From Flavobacteriales bacterium (GTDB taxonomy: Bacteria; Bacteroidota; Bacteroidia; Flavobacteriales_D; Crocinitomicaceae), in contig JADFAL010000029.1 of assembly GCA_015665275.1 (NCBI GenBank), forward strand, positions 1 to 64,000: 64,000 nt of DNA, written 5' to 3'. Under the pieces are notes generated by a model. The model saw only the letters and a list, made by a program, of their open reading frames with translations, did no database searches and was not told where the DNA came from. The position numbers were made by a program, and so were the translations under genes. Positions 45,018 through 53,450 of this stretch are shown piece after piece (the stretch's first letter is position 1; each line of letters starts with the position of its first letter).

Positions 45018-45025
45018 TAAATATA
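45018..45025 (-). promoter_or_regulatory. Weak -7 candidate for the exported nuclease gene
   Basis: The minus-strand box TATATTTA has one mismatch to TAnnTTTG. No TTG is seen at the right distance upstream. Confidence 0.3.
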
Positions 45026-45133
45026 GCAAGATTTCAGCGAGTTGCATTTTCAGAACATGTGCGTGTGCGTACGCATTTATACGTATATCGGTCGTAAAAT
45101 CTCGTCAGATGTAATGGTCAATTATAGTCTAAC

Positions 45134-48100
45134 TTGATTATTTTTAACGTCTTGTCAAAAACGATTCGAAATACCATCGCTCAACTGCTTACGGAAAGTC
45201 GCTCTTTCAATAAGAATGATGTGTTGGTCCATGCTGATCCCTCGAAGACTTTAGCCTTTGAATCACCCGTATTAGAACCTTTTGTTCCTAAGGCTCCTTC
45301 TTGGAAATTGATCAAGGAAGCACAAAAGAATGAGAAAGAAAGCGGTATAAATACACTGTGTCTCGCGGAAGGATTTCTAAATCATGGTGATGATGCACTT
45401 CGAAGTCCTTTGTTTCTGACGCCATTGACCTATACCGTCGACAAGGTGCGATTTCAGTTGAAATTGGAGAAAGTGGAAAACGCTACTTTCATCAATCCGT
45501 ATATCGAACATCTGCTGCAAGAAAATAACATCAATGCAAAACCCGATCTTGAAAACTTGGAATCGATTCTTTCCGAAGCAGGTTTTGATATCGACTTGGA
45601 AGCCTTGCCTTGCCTTGGAAACTTTCATCATCATCGCTACGCCATTCTGCGTGAATTAGAAGATTTGCTGCAGAAAGAAGACTTCAGTATTCCCTTATCA
45701 TCTGTCTTAGAGGACGGACACTCCATTGAAGAAGCACTGGAAATGCCAGCCGACCTGTTGTTGCCTGCTGACGTAGATCATTTGGCCGTATTCTCAGAGA
45801 TAAAGAAACACCCAACGGTAATTCAAGGGCCTCCAGGAACAGGGAAGTCGCAGGTATTGACCAATGTTCTAGGTAAATTACTTGCGGCGAAAAAGTCTTC
45901 CATTGTACTTTCTGAAAAACGCGTAGCATTAGAAGTATTGGTACAGAAGCTGTCCGAATTCAAACTGGATCGTTTGGGCTTCATTGTGACCTCAGATAAT
46001 GCTTCGAAGGATTTGTTGCGTCAATTGGAAGATAACTGGCATTATTTCGAGCAGCAATCTTTCGAACCGTCAGCGAACCTCAGATTATCGGAGCAATACA
46101 CTTCGCAATTACAATTTTCTCTTGATTTATTGAATCAACCCGATGCTATTGGTGGTGTTACATTGTATGATTTTCGAGAATGGATGCGCAATCTCAATAC
46201 GGAGAACGTTCCTTTCATTTCAAACCCGCCAAGTGTTGTCGAATTAATTGAGCAGCAAGGCACGCTAGAAAACATCTTCAAGAAGGGCATTCAGCGTTCT
46301 GTTTCCCAATTTAGAGCGAACGTTTTTAGCCGTGAGGATTTTTCAAAAATTATAGAGCCCATTCAAAAATGGCATTCGGAACTGAAACAGCTTCGTTCTT
46401 TGGTTCCATTCACTACTTGGGCCGATTTACGTTACGTAACCAAACAAGCTGTTCTCTGTCAGAATGAAGAGAATCAAAAACAGAAACAATACGCCGACCT
46501 GTTCAAAGAGAATTCGCGCAAACAAAAACGCTTCTTCAAATTGTACAAGGATTGGAATCGGATTTGCAAAGAGTTGGATGCTTTCGAAGCAAAATTTGTT
46601 TGGAAACGAGAACCTGTTGCCTCTGAAATCGAATTGATGCAATCGCTTCTTCCCTCTCAAACCTCAGGAGATAAAATGGAAGAACAAAAACGCACATCCT
46701 TTTTATCGCGAAGAAAACTAGATCGCCACTGGAAAAAGTTCTCAGAACTTCCTTCGATTATGGCTCCAGATGCATTTCGCGAATTACAACGAAAAACAGA
46801 GCTTTCCACTAATAAATCTCAACTTATTGTTGAATTTTGCGAATTAGGAGTGCTCGATCCTGAAAAGGAGATTGATATTCTACACCTTTCCATTCAAAGT
46901 TTCATTCAAAATGAATGGGAAATTATTGAAGAATTATCTGCAAAACAACGTTCCTATTTAACCGATTCTCATGCGCTTTTAAGTGAGAGCACATCGCAAT
47001 TACATCGAATTTTGACACTGGAAGATGGTACAGAAATCCTATCCGTATTGGAACACATTATTTCCGATTTCGGTGAGTTAAATGCACTTCGAAATGTATT
47101 GAAATCTCTAGACGATGCTACCTTGGGACTATTGAAATTTGGTGATGACTATACTACTTGCGAAGCCTTGGTTGCCAACAGTCACTGGTCGCAATTCCGA
47201 CAAAGATTCCCTTCGTTTTCCGAATTTGAGATGAACAACCTTCATCTAAAAACAACCGATATTGTAAATGCTCAAAAGTTGGAATCGAGGCAATTTTCCG
47301 AACAGATTCTAATCAATGTTCAGCATAGATTTCAATCGTATCAAGAATTGCTGAATACGCCGGCAAGAAAGCTTTCTGAAGAAGAAAAAGAACGCAAAAA
47401 GCGATTGCGAAAGGGAAAATCAATCCTGGTAAAAGAGTTTGCAAAAACTCGAAGTCATCCTACGGTTCGGGAACTATTTGCTTCTGAAGCACGCGAATGG
47501 ATACAGTTACTTGTTCCGCTTTGGTTCAGCAATCCAACACAAATTTCAAAGGCATTTCCCTTGGATCGTGACTTATTCGATGTTGCTATATTCGATGAGG
47601 CCAGTCAAATTCCTTTACAAAACGGACTAGGCGCTTTGCAACGAGTCAATCATGGAATTATAGCCGGAGACAGCCAACAAATGGGGCCGACGTCTTACTT
47701 CAAAAGCCGGCAATCGGAGGTAATGGATTTGCTGCACCAGGCTTCCTTTCATTGGGGCAGCAAAATGTTGAAACACCATTATCGCAGTCTGCATCCAGCG
47801 TTGATCTCGTTTTCGAACCAACGTTTCTATAAGAACGAATTGACGGCTTATCCGGCGCATGGTATATCCTCTCCGATCCAACACCACTTCGTCGCTAATG
47901 GAATATTTGAAAATAGAAAAAATGAAGTTGAAGCGAAAGTAGTCGCGCAGGCCATTGAAACGGCATTGAAATCCAATCATTCCCTTGGTGTTGTTGCTTT
48001 TTCTGAGGAGCAGTTGTCATGCATACGGAAGCAACTATCCGACAAGATGATTCAGCAATTGAATGATCGCGTGGACGAAGGAACTGCCTTTGTTAAATCG

Positions 48101-48520
48101 CTTGAAAATGTTCAAGGAGATGAATGTGATCACCTCATCATCAGTTTTGGATATGGAAAAGATCCTGAAGGGAATTTCGCTATGCGCTTCGGACCGATGA
48201 ACACTGAAAACGGTCGTCGCCGATTGAACGTATTGCTTACTAGGGCTCGTAAACGCTTGGAATTTTTCACGTCGGTGACTTACGCGGATTTCAAATTAAG
48301 CGACAACGAATCCATCGATCTACTGAGGTTGTGGTTTGGTACATTGCAATCAATCGAAAAATCATCTTCTGTAATAAGCCTTCCGTTTGAAGCAGAATTC
48401 ATGGTAGACGGTAATAAAATAATACTTGCAAAACCACAGGCTCATTTTAAACAAGCGGAAGAATTAGTAACGTTCCAATCTGTCATGCAATCTCGCGGAT
48501 GGCAAATTAAATACAACTAA
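45134..48520 (+). CDS. Superfamily 1 (Upf1/DNA2-like) helicase with DUF4011-like N-terminus
   Basis: A 1128-residue helicase. No upstream ATG is in frame; translation must start at TTG (45134 or 45152). The N-terminus resembles DUF4011-type helicases (RSPLFLTPLTYTVDKVRFQL, about 90-110). Walker A is GPPGTGKS (232-239). A long helical insert follows (about 290-740). Walker B is FDEASQIP (820-827). Later motifs are HHYRSLHPALISF, NVQGDECDHLIISFGYG and RRRLNVLLTRARKRL (arginine finger, about 1028-1042). The segment ending in FAKTRSHPTVRELF before Walker B is also typical. Relatives often carry a C-terminal nuclease domain; here only about 85 residues follow motif VI. Its role may be in RNA or DNA handling or defence. 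No partner gene is obvious. Confidence 0.88.
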   Translation: MIIFNVLSKTIRNTIAQLLTESRSFNKNDVLVHADPSKTLAFESPVLEPFVPKAPSWKLIKEAQKNEKESGINTLCLAEGFLNHGDDALRSPLFLTPLTYTVDKVRFQLKLEKVENATFINPYIEHLLQENNINAKPDLENLESILSEAGFDIDLEALPCLGNFHHHRYAILRELEDLLQKEDFSIPLSSVLEDGHSIEEALEMPADLLLPADVDHLAVFSEIKKHPTVIQGPPGTGKSQVLTNVLGKLLAAKKSSIVLSEKRVALEVLVQKLSEFKLDRLGFIVTSDNASKDLLRQLEDNWHYFEQQSFEPSANLRLSEQYTSQLQFSLDLLNQPDAIGGVTLYDFREWMRNLNTENVPFISNPPSVVELIEQQGTLENIFKKGIQRSVSQFRANVFSREDFSKIIEPIQKWHSELKQLRSLVPFTTWADLRYVTKQAVLCQNEENQKQKQYADLFKENSRKQKRFFKLYKDWNRICKELDAFEAKFVWKREPVASEIELMQSLLPSQTSGDKMEEQKRTSFLSRRKLDRHWKKFSELPSIMAPDAFRELQRKTELSTNKSQLIVEFCELGVLDPEKEIDILHLSIQSFIQNEWEIIEELSAKQRSYLTDSHALLSESTSQLHRILTLEDGTEILSVLEHIISDFGELNALRNVLKSLDDATLGLLKFGDDYTTCEALVANSHWSQFRQRFPSFSEFEMNNLHLKTTDIVNAQKLESRQFSEQILINVQHRFQSYQELLNTPARKLSEEEKERKKRLRKGKSILVKEFAKTRSHPTVRELFASEAREWIQLLVPLWFSNPTQISKAFPLDRDLFDVAIFDEASQIPLQNGLGALQRVNHGIIAGDSQQMGPTSYFKSRQSEVMDLLHQASFHWGSKMLKHHYRSLHPALISFSNQRFYKNELTAYPAHGISSPIQHHFVANGIFENRKNEVEAKVVAQAIETALKSNHSLGVVAFSEEQLSCIRKQLSDKMIQQLNDRVDEGTAFVKSLENVQGDECDHLIISFGYGKDPEGNFAMRFGPMNTENGRRRLNVLLTRARKRLEFFTSVTYADFKLSDNESIDLLRLWFGTLQSIEKSSSVISLPFEAEFMVDGNKIILAKPQAHFKQAEELVTFQSVMQSRGWQIKYN

Positions 48521-48526
48521 AGAACA

Positions 48527-48976
48527 ATGAAATTTTTACTCCCTATTCTCATTCTAAGTTTCCTTTCTGCATGCACCTAAGAATCGGAAGAGAGTGCTAC
48601 TGGTCTGCGTTACATTTACAAATCATTGGATGGACAAGTTTTAAGCAAAATATCCGATCAAGAGTTCTACGCAGACATCACAATAAAAAACAACGTTCTG
48701 GATGTAAAGCGCATGAGCTATACCGGAGATAAACAAAGAGGCATTGCCAGAGGTGAAATTTTAGAAAGTAAACGCCATCAAGATCATTTCTACTACCTGA
48801 TCAAAAATGCCTTTGGCGATAGCAAAATTGGAGTTCGCTTATATCTGTCTAAACGGAGTTCAGCAAAACTGGACTCCATAATATGTGAATATCGCGAATC
48901 CAATGATTCCGTTACGGACGAAGACCTGATAATTACAGGCGACATTCACTGGAAAGGGAAATATCGCAAACTTTAG
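48527..48976 (+). pseudogene. Small lipoprotein gene interrupted by TAA just after the lipobox
   Basis: From the ATG at 48527 the frame reads MKFLLPILILSFLSACT, then TAA (48578-48580) at codon 18, then ESEESATGLRYIYKSLDG and on through 130 open codons to TAG at 48974-48976. A lipobox (LSAC, Cys16) comes directly before the stop. CAA (Gln) to TAA would explain it, since ACTQESEES is a typical lipoprotein linker. The body (DITIKNNVLDVKRMSYTGD; HWKGKYRKL) is unrecognised. A TTG at 48626 could start an unexported 116-residue form. The gene starts six bases after the helicase stop, so it would be transcribed with it. Confidence 0.72.
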
Positions 48977-49009
48977 TCGATTTTAAATATTCAACTCTGA
49001 TAATCTACT

Positions 49010-50110
49010 TTAGTTCAAAACCAGTCGATTTTGCGCAATTACTGCCCCTTTGACCTTGATCTGAACCAAATATATGCCAGCTTCTAAGTCGAGTTGATCA
49101 AACGTTACCTGTGTTTCCTCCACCCATTTCTCTTCAATTATCTTACCATCCAAGGTTAAAATTGAGACAGTGTAATGCTCTTGAGTATTGTATTTGATCG
49201 AGAACGTACCGCTCGAAGGATTTGGAAACAGATCAAATGTTGTAGCAAATGATTCTTCTGGCAGGCCAAGCGTAAATCCGGTGATCAAGCGCAACTTACC
49301 CGTATTGTATTCTGAAACGTAAATGCTATCCAAAGAAGGATTTACATATACCCCGTTCGGCGTGGTGAACTGCGCACTATCTAATGCACCATCAATTCCT
49401 CCAAAGCTATTCCCAGCATAGATATGCACTTCCTCTGAAACAGGATCAATCGTGTATAATTTTTGCCCATTGAAGGCAGTGGCTAGCATTTTATTGCCTG
49501 CATTTGCCAAAAAACCCAATCGCCCTGTACCCGGCAATTGCGTGAGGTAGATCACCGTATCTTCCTCCACCTTGAAAATCTTTCGATCGTTGAAATTTGC
49601 AACGTATAAATCTCCTAAGCAATATTCCAATCCAACTGGGCCATTCAGATCGCCACCGGCATGAAAATCAATTATAGATCCATCGGGCGCCAATTTTTTT
49701 AATTCGCTAATAGAACCGTAGGTAGTGACGATCATCGTATCACTCACGGCATCTTTAATTATACCGGATGGATTTGTAATCGTAATGGTATCAAGTGGAA
49801 TTCCAGCCGCATCGAAAATATAGATTCTGCTACCAATATTATCGCATACATACAATTCTCCCGCACTATTAAAAGCAAGTCCGTTCGGCGTATTCAGACC
49901 ATTTACGAATGTAGTAACGACTCCCGAAGGCGTTCGTTTGAAAACCGCATCTCCAGAATAATCAGCGCAGTATAGATTCCCCGAAGCGTCTTCGATTAAA
50001 TCGTCAGTAAATGGAGTCGCGCCATTCTCAACTAAGGTAGACACAACTGTCTGCGCATTGGCGGAAATGGACAAAACGAATAGCGAAATAGTGGTAATTG
50101 TAGCTTTCAT
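49010..50110 (-). CDS. T9SS-secreted NHL/SMP-30-like beta-propeller protein
   Basis: A 366-residue secreted protein with a signal peptide (MKATITTISLFVLSISANAQ). Residues of about 30-285 form a propeller of NHL or SMP-30-like repeats (IEDASGNLYCADYSGDAVFK; LNTPNGLAFNSAGELYVCDN; LNGPVGLEYCLGDLYVANFN; FTTPNGVYVNPSLDSIYVSE). The type A sorting domain closes the protein (FDLFPNPSSGTFSIKY, then LDLEAGIYLVQIKV). No catalytic residues of gluconolactonases can be assigned confidently, so binding or adhesion is as likely as catalysis. It has a perfect -7 box at 50126-50133. Confidence 0.9.
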   Translation of the reverse strand: MKATITTISLFVLSISANAQTVVSTLVENGATPFTDDLIEDASGNLYCADYSGDAVFKRTPSGVVTTFVNGLNTPNGLAFNSAGELYVCDNIGSRIYIFDAAGIPLDTITITNPSGIIKDAVSDTMIVTTYGSISELKKLAPDGSIIDFHAGGDLNGPVGLEYCLGDLYVANFNDRKIFKVEEDTVIYLTQLPGTGRLGFLANAGNKMLATAFNGQKLYTIDPVSEEVHIYAGNSFGGIDGALDSAQFTTPNGVYVNPSLDSIYVSEYNTGKLRLITGFTLGLPEESFATTFDLFPNPSSGTFSIKYNTQEHYTVSILTLDGKIIEEKWVEETQVTFDQLDLEAGIYLVQIKVKGAVIAQNRLVLN

Positions 50111-50125
50111 AAACTTGATTTGCTA

Positions 50126-50133
50126 CAAATCTA
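50126..50133 (-). promoter_or_regulatory. Candidate -7 element for the NHL propeller gene
   Basis: The minus-strand box TAGATTTG fully matches TAnnTTTG, 15 bases before the start codon. No TTG is seen at -33. Confidence 0.5.
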
Positions 50134-50193
50134 TGTCGTGTGATTATGGGCTTGCACTGAATAGCAATCAATTCTAGAGGGAGATATACATAT

Positions 50194-51300
50194 CTAATCT
50201 GTGAGCGACATCAACGCAAAACTTACAAGCCAGTGTCCGCCTTCGTAATTGCCATCAGTCAAATCTGGTAATGAATGTTCAATGTGTTGATTGACAATTG
50301 CATTGAGATACCCGTACTCTGGATAATCTCTCGAAAGTCCTTTCAAACACCAGGCACGGCTGTAGTTCAATCCATCTAAATGCACTAAGTGTCCATCTTC
50401 ACGATCGGAAACGATACCCGGTTGTAATTGAAATTCCGACTTCACGAGGTTTGGAAGAAACTTCGTTAGCCATGCTTTGAACTCTTTCTTTGGTAAAACA
50501 CGTCGCATTAAATCTGCTTCTTCCAGGCAGGGAGATAGGAAATCATATCCACTCGGTTCCCATATCAATGGACAATCCGAATCATTCGCATAATATTCTT
50601 TGGACCGTTTCGTCACTAAATCTTTCAGCGAAGAATTTCCGACAGCATCGGCATAATCATACACCATGCACAGTGCAAACGCTGTATTGGTGTGCGTTCC
50701 GACGCGAATGGGATAGTGCAATTTCGGCAAGAATTTTTCTACTTTGGATACGATTAGATCTGTCAGAGGCTGAAGACTCATTTCCAATTCTCTACCCACT
50801 GGATCGTCCCAACGATGCAATTCTTCAGACAACTTCAACAACCAGGCCCAACCGTACATTCGTTCGAATCCTTGACTTTGCGGATGATCGAAATAGGCCA
50901 ATTCTCCTTCAATGTTCTCTTCCGTGAGGTGGTTTTGCAATCCTTCAATAATTTGATCGCGTTGGCTTATCTCCGTAAAGGTACGCAGCAATCGAACCAA
51001 AGACCAATGTCCGTGCACCGACGAATGCCAATCAAAACAACCGAAAAATGCCGGGTGCAGCGATTCTGGTGAACGTAAATCTTGATCACCAGCAATGACC
51101 TGATTCAGCTTGTTTGGGTATTCCTGATCGATGCATGTTAAGGGAAGTTCTGCGAGATCTTCGGCCTGCTCTTTCGTCAATTTTAACGGTACAACCGTTT
51201 TGAAAGAAGTCTTTTTCCCCTCCTTGTCCGGTGAATTATCCTTCTGATTTTCACATGAGAACAACGCCAAAATCAACAAAAACCAAATGCCCTTTTTCAT
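50194..51300 (-). CDS. DUF2891 family lipoprotein
   Basis: A 368-residue lipoprotein with signal and lipobox (MKKGIWFLLILALFSC, Cys16). It carries the DUF2891 pattern: HPAFFGCFDWHSSVHGHWSL near residue 82, MYGWAWLLKLSEEL, HTNTAFALCMVYDYA, EPSGYDFLSPCLEEADLMRR and LNYSRAWCLKGL, all rich in His, Trp and Asp. The fold is probably an alpha/alpha toroid like those of sugar-processing enzymes (an inference from the helical pattern and conserved aromatic/acidic residues). The reaction is unknown. Its promoter candidate ends five bases before the ATG, so the mRNA may be leaderless. It is divergent from the DUF6438 gene. Confidence 0.88.
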   Translation of the reverse strand: MKKGIWFLLILALFSCENQKDNSPDKEGKKTSFKTVVPLKLTKEQAEDLAELPLTCIDQEYPNKLNQVIAGDQDLRSPESLHPAFFGCFDWHSSVHGHWSLVRLLRTFTEISQRDQIIEGLQNHLTEENIEGELAYFDHPQSQGFERMYGWAWLLKLSEELHRWDDPVGRELEMSLQPLTDLIVSKVEKFLPKLHYPIRVGTHTNTAFALCMVYDYADAVGNSSLKDLVTKRSKEYYANDSDCPLIWEPSGYDFLSPCLEEADLMRRVLPKKEFKAWLTKFLPNLVKSEFQLQPGIVSDREDGHLVHLDGLNYSRAWCLKGLSRDYPEYGYLNAIVNQHIEHSLPDLTDGNYEGGHWLVSFALMSLTD

Positions 51301-51304
51301 ATTT

Positions 51305-51332
51305 TAAAGATAGCATTTCTGGGTTGTGGCAA
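51305..51332 (-). promoter_or_regulatory. Candidate promoter for the DUF2891 lipoprotein
   Basis: On the minus strand TTG (51330-51332), 17 bases, then TATCTTTA (51305-51312), one mismatch from the consensus box. It ends five bases before the ATG at 51300, which would make the transcript nearly leaderless. Confidence 0.45.
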
Positions 51333-51368
51333 ACTATTTGATTATCATTGAATAGAAAATGTACCGTT

Positions 51369-51944
51369 ATGAAAAAATTGTCTTACATCCTTCCGATATT
51401 ACTGATAGCATTTGCGTTTCAGGCGTGTAAAACAACTGAAGAAGCCGCTGACCTCAAGGAATCGGTTAGTGAAGCTCCAGCCGAAGCAGCAGAAGTTGCG
51501 AATGAAGAAGTACCCGTAATTTCAAATGATACTGGTGAACGTATTCTATTCGCGAGCGTTGAACGAACTCCCTGTTTTGGCCGTTGCCCATCATATAATT
51601 TGAAAATATACGCGGATGGTTTTGTAGAATTAAATGGGAAGCGTGATTTAGACATGATTGGGAAGTATACAACCAACATCACCAAGAGTAAAATGAATGC
51701 CATTTTGAAACAGGCCGAGGACATTGAATTTTACGAAATGGAAGACGAATACGATGATAGTATGATTACCGATTTGCCTTCGACAATTGTTACAGTAATT
51801 GACAAGAGCGGCAATCTCAAAACGGTTCTCTGTCGTTACAACTATCCCAAGCGCATTAAGATTTTAGCTGAACAAATTGATGCACTCATGACCAGCGAAA
51901 AGTGGCTGGACGAAAATGGTGATGCCTACCCACCAGAGCGTTAA
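51369..51944 (+). CDS. DUF6438 family lipoprotein
   Basis: A 191-residue lipoprotein. The ATG at 51369 starts a lipoprotein signal (MKKLSYILPILLIAFAFQAC; the lipobox is FQAC, slightly atypical), followed by an Ala/Glu-rich linker. An ATG seven codons upstream is also in frame. The domain has the DUF6438 signature RTPCFGRCPSYNLKIYADGF with two cysteines, then GKYTTNITKSKMNAIL and DLPSTIVTVIDKSG. Function is unknown. It is divergent from the DUF2891 gene, and its stop is 33 bases before a small membrane protein gene. Confidence 0.85.
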   Translation: MKKLSYILPILLIAFAFQACKTTEEAADLKESVSEAPAEAAEVANEEVPVISNDTGERILFASVERTPCFGRCPSYNLKIYADGFVELNGKRDLDMIGKYTTNITKSKMNAILKQAEDIEFYEMEDEYDDSMITDLPSTIVTVIDKSGNLKTVLCRYNYPKRIKILAEQIDALMTSEKWLDENGDAYPPER

Positions 51945-51977
51945 AATCCTTATCTTGCCGAGTAAAATCGTAGCATT

Positions 51978-52328
51978 ATGAAAGTTCTCGGAGTACTTGG
52001 AGTCATTACAAGTGTTATTGCCACGTCTGTGGCACTTCATCTGCATTTTATCTATGCAAAGGCTGTTGTTTTGTTGAACAAGGAAATCGATTCGAATATT
52101 GCTGAGAAGGGCATGGAATTTCTCCAATCGAAAGAATACCGTGAATTGTATGAATTGGTAGATTACAAAACCACTTATGGAATGATAGTGATGCTCATGG
52201 GTACCGCGGCAGTATTGATTTCAATCTACCCAGCAGTGAAGAAATTCAAGATTGCGTGGGTGGGCGTGGCATTTGGGCTCATTAGCTTTTTTATCGGAGC
52301 CATTCACGGAACGCATTTGTTTGATTAA
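51978..52328 (+). CDS. Small membrane protein of unknown function
   Basis: A 116-residue protein with three hydrophobic segments: residues about 3-25 (LGVLGVITSVIATSVAL), about 69-85 (MIVMLMGTAAVLISIY) and about 92-112 (IAWVGVAFGLISFFIGAIHG). Between the first and second is an amphipathic, charged helix (AEKGMEFLQSKEYRELYELV). It resembles small Bacteroidota proteins of the DUF4149/'YeeE'-free type only in shape; I do not recognise a family. It probably shares a transcript with the DUF6438 lipoprotein. Confidence 0.7.
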   Translation: MKVLGVLGVITSVIATSVALHLHFIYAKAVVLLNKEIDSNIAEKGMEFLQSKEYRELYELVDYKTTYGMIVMLMGTAAVLISIYPAVKKFKIAWVGVAFGLISFFIGAIHGTHLFD

Positions 52329-52404
52329 GTAGGTAGCCAACCTTTATTATTCTCCTGATCACCCTTCCGAAACCTTCCTGAAAAGAAGAATTTTACCATA
52401 ATCC

Positions 52405-52442
52405 TCTCTTCCCTTGAGGGAGCTGCCGCAGGTGGAGGATGA
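52405..52442. repeat. Possible dispersed intergenic repeat (REP-like)
   Basis: The stretch with CTTCCCTTGAGGGAGCTGCC followed by GCAGGTGGAGGATGACC has a CCCTTGAGGG core palindrome and looks unlike the AT-rich DNA around it. It resembles short repeat families that I recall from other genomes. There is only one copy in this window, so the repeat status is untested. The rest of the gap 52329-52607 shows nothing else. Confidence 0.35.
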
Positions 52443-52607
52443 CCTTTCATTAAAAATACTTCATGAAAACATAAATGGCATTAGCCAGAAAAAAACGATT
52501 GAGAGGTGATCCGAAAGCGATTCAAATAATACCTCGTTCATTACGAATAATCAGATATCAATATAAACACGCTTGCAAAGGCAGATATTGGATTAAAATT
52601 CAACGTC

Positions 52608-53447
52608 ATGCCAGTAAAAATAATTGCCCTAGGAATCGCCATCTCACTTCAGACCGTGGGGTTTTGCAACGATTCAATCAACCATTCCACTGACAGTACA
52701 AAAACACAGGAACGAAATGCCGAATTAATTCACGGTGTGGCAACCGAAACATTGCACTCATTTGACGGAACCGACTCCTCTGAAATTAGCCTGGAATACT
52801 ATTATTATGCCCCGCTGAATGAAGGAACCCAACTCCAGCCCTATCAAAAAACACTGAACGAAATTGTATATCAAAATACCTTGTGGAACACACTTTCAGA
52901 TAGTGATTCGGATATACCCTTACGCACCATGAACCCCGATTTCTTTGATAATCAATTGGATACTGTCGTTCGCATCTTTGAAGAAAGTCAGGAGGAATTT
53001 GAATACGAACTAGCATGGTCTCTAGACATGTACACACAAGTGACGGATCACAAATTGTACGTCGATCTGCTCATCGAAGAATACAATTACTTGGGTGGGG
53101 CGCATGGCAATTCTAGCACCGTATATTTCCAGATTGATCGGTCCAGTGGACAAGTGCTCGGGCTTTCCGATTTCTTCACCGATTTGGACGCCGTGAACCA
53201 AATTTCTGAAACGTACTTCAAAGATCTCTTTGATTTGGAGGATACCGTAAACTGGGAAGAAAGTGACTTTTGGTTTTCAGACGCAGGTTTTGAAGTCAGC
53301 GAAATATTCACCTTTGACGCCCAGAAGGTAACGTTCCTTTTCAACACCTATGAAATTGCTCCGTACTATTATGGTCCTATCTCGGTTGAGGTTCCCATCG
53401 CGGCATTAGAAGGCTATCTCACAGATTACTGTATTGCGAATTTATAG
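52608..53447 (+). CDS. DUF3298 (RsiV-like) domain secreted protein
   Basis: A 279-residue exported protein with a signal peptide (MPVKIIALGIAISLQTVGFC). The DUF3298 domain is recognisable in YLGGAHGNSSTVYFQIDRSS, GQVLGLSDFFTDLDAVNQIS and the C-terminal FNTYEIAPYYYGPISVEVPI. The N-terminal part (EISLEYYYYAPLNEGTQLQ) fits the DUF4163 region that often precedes it. The same module binds lysozyme in the anti-sigma factor RsiV, but here there is no membrane-anchored anti-sigma segment and no sigma factor nearby. Possible roles include binding cell-wall-related ligands. It is convergent with polA, with three bases between the stops. Confidence 0.82.
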   Translation: MPVKIIALGIAISLQTVGFCNDSINHSTDSTKTQERNAELIHGVATETLHSFDGTDSSEISLEYYYYAPLNEGTQLQPYQKTLNEIVYQNTLWNTLSDSDSDIPLRTMNPDFFDNQLDTVVRIFEESQEEFEYELAWSLDMYTQVTDHKLYVDLLIEEYNYLGGAHGNSSTVYFQIDRSSGQVLGLSDFFTDLDAVNQISETYFKDLFDLEDTVNWEESDFWFSDAGFEVSEIFTFDAQKVTFLFNTYEIAPYYYGPISVEVPIAALEGYLTDYCIANL

Positions 53448-53450
53448 GTG

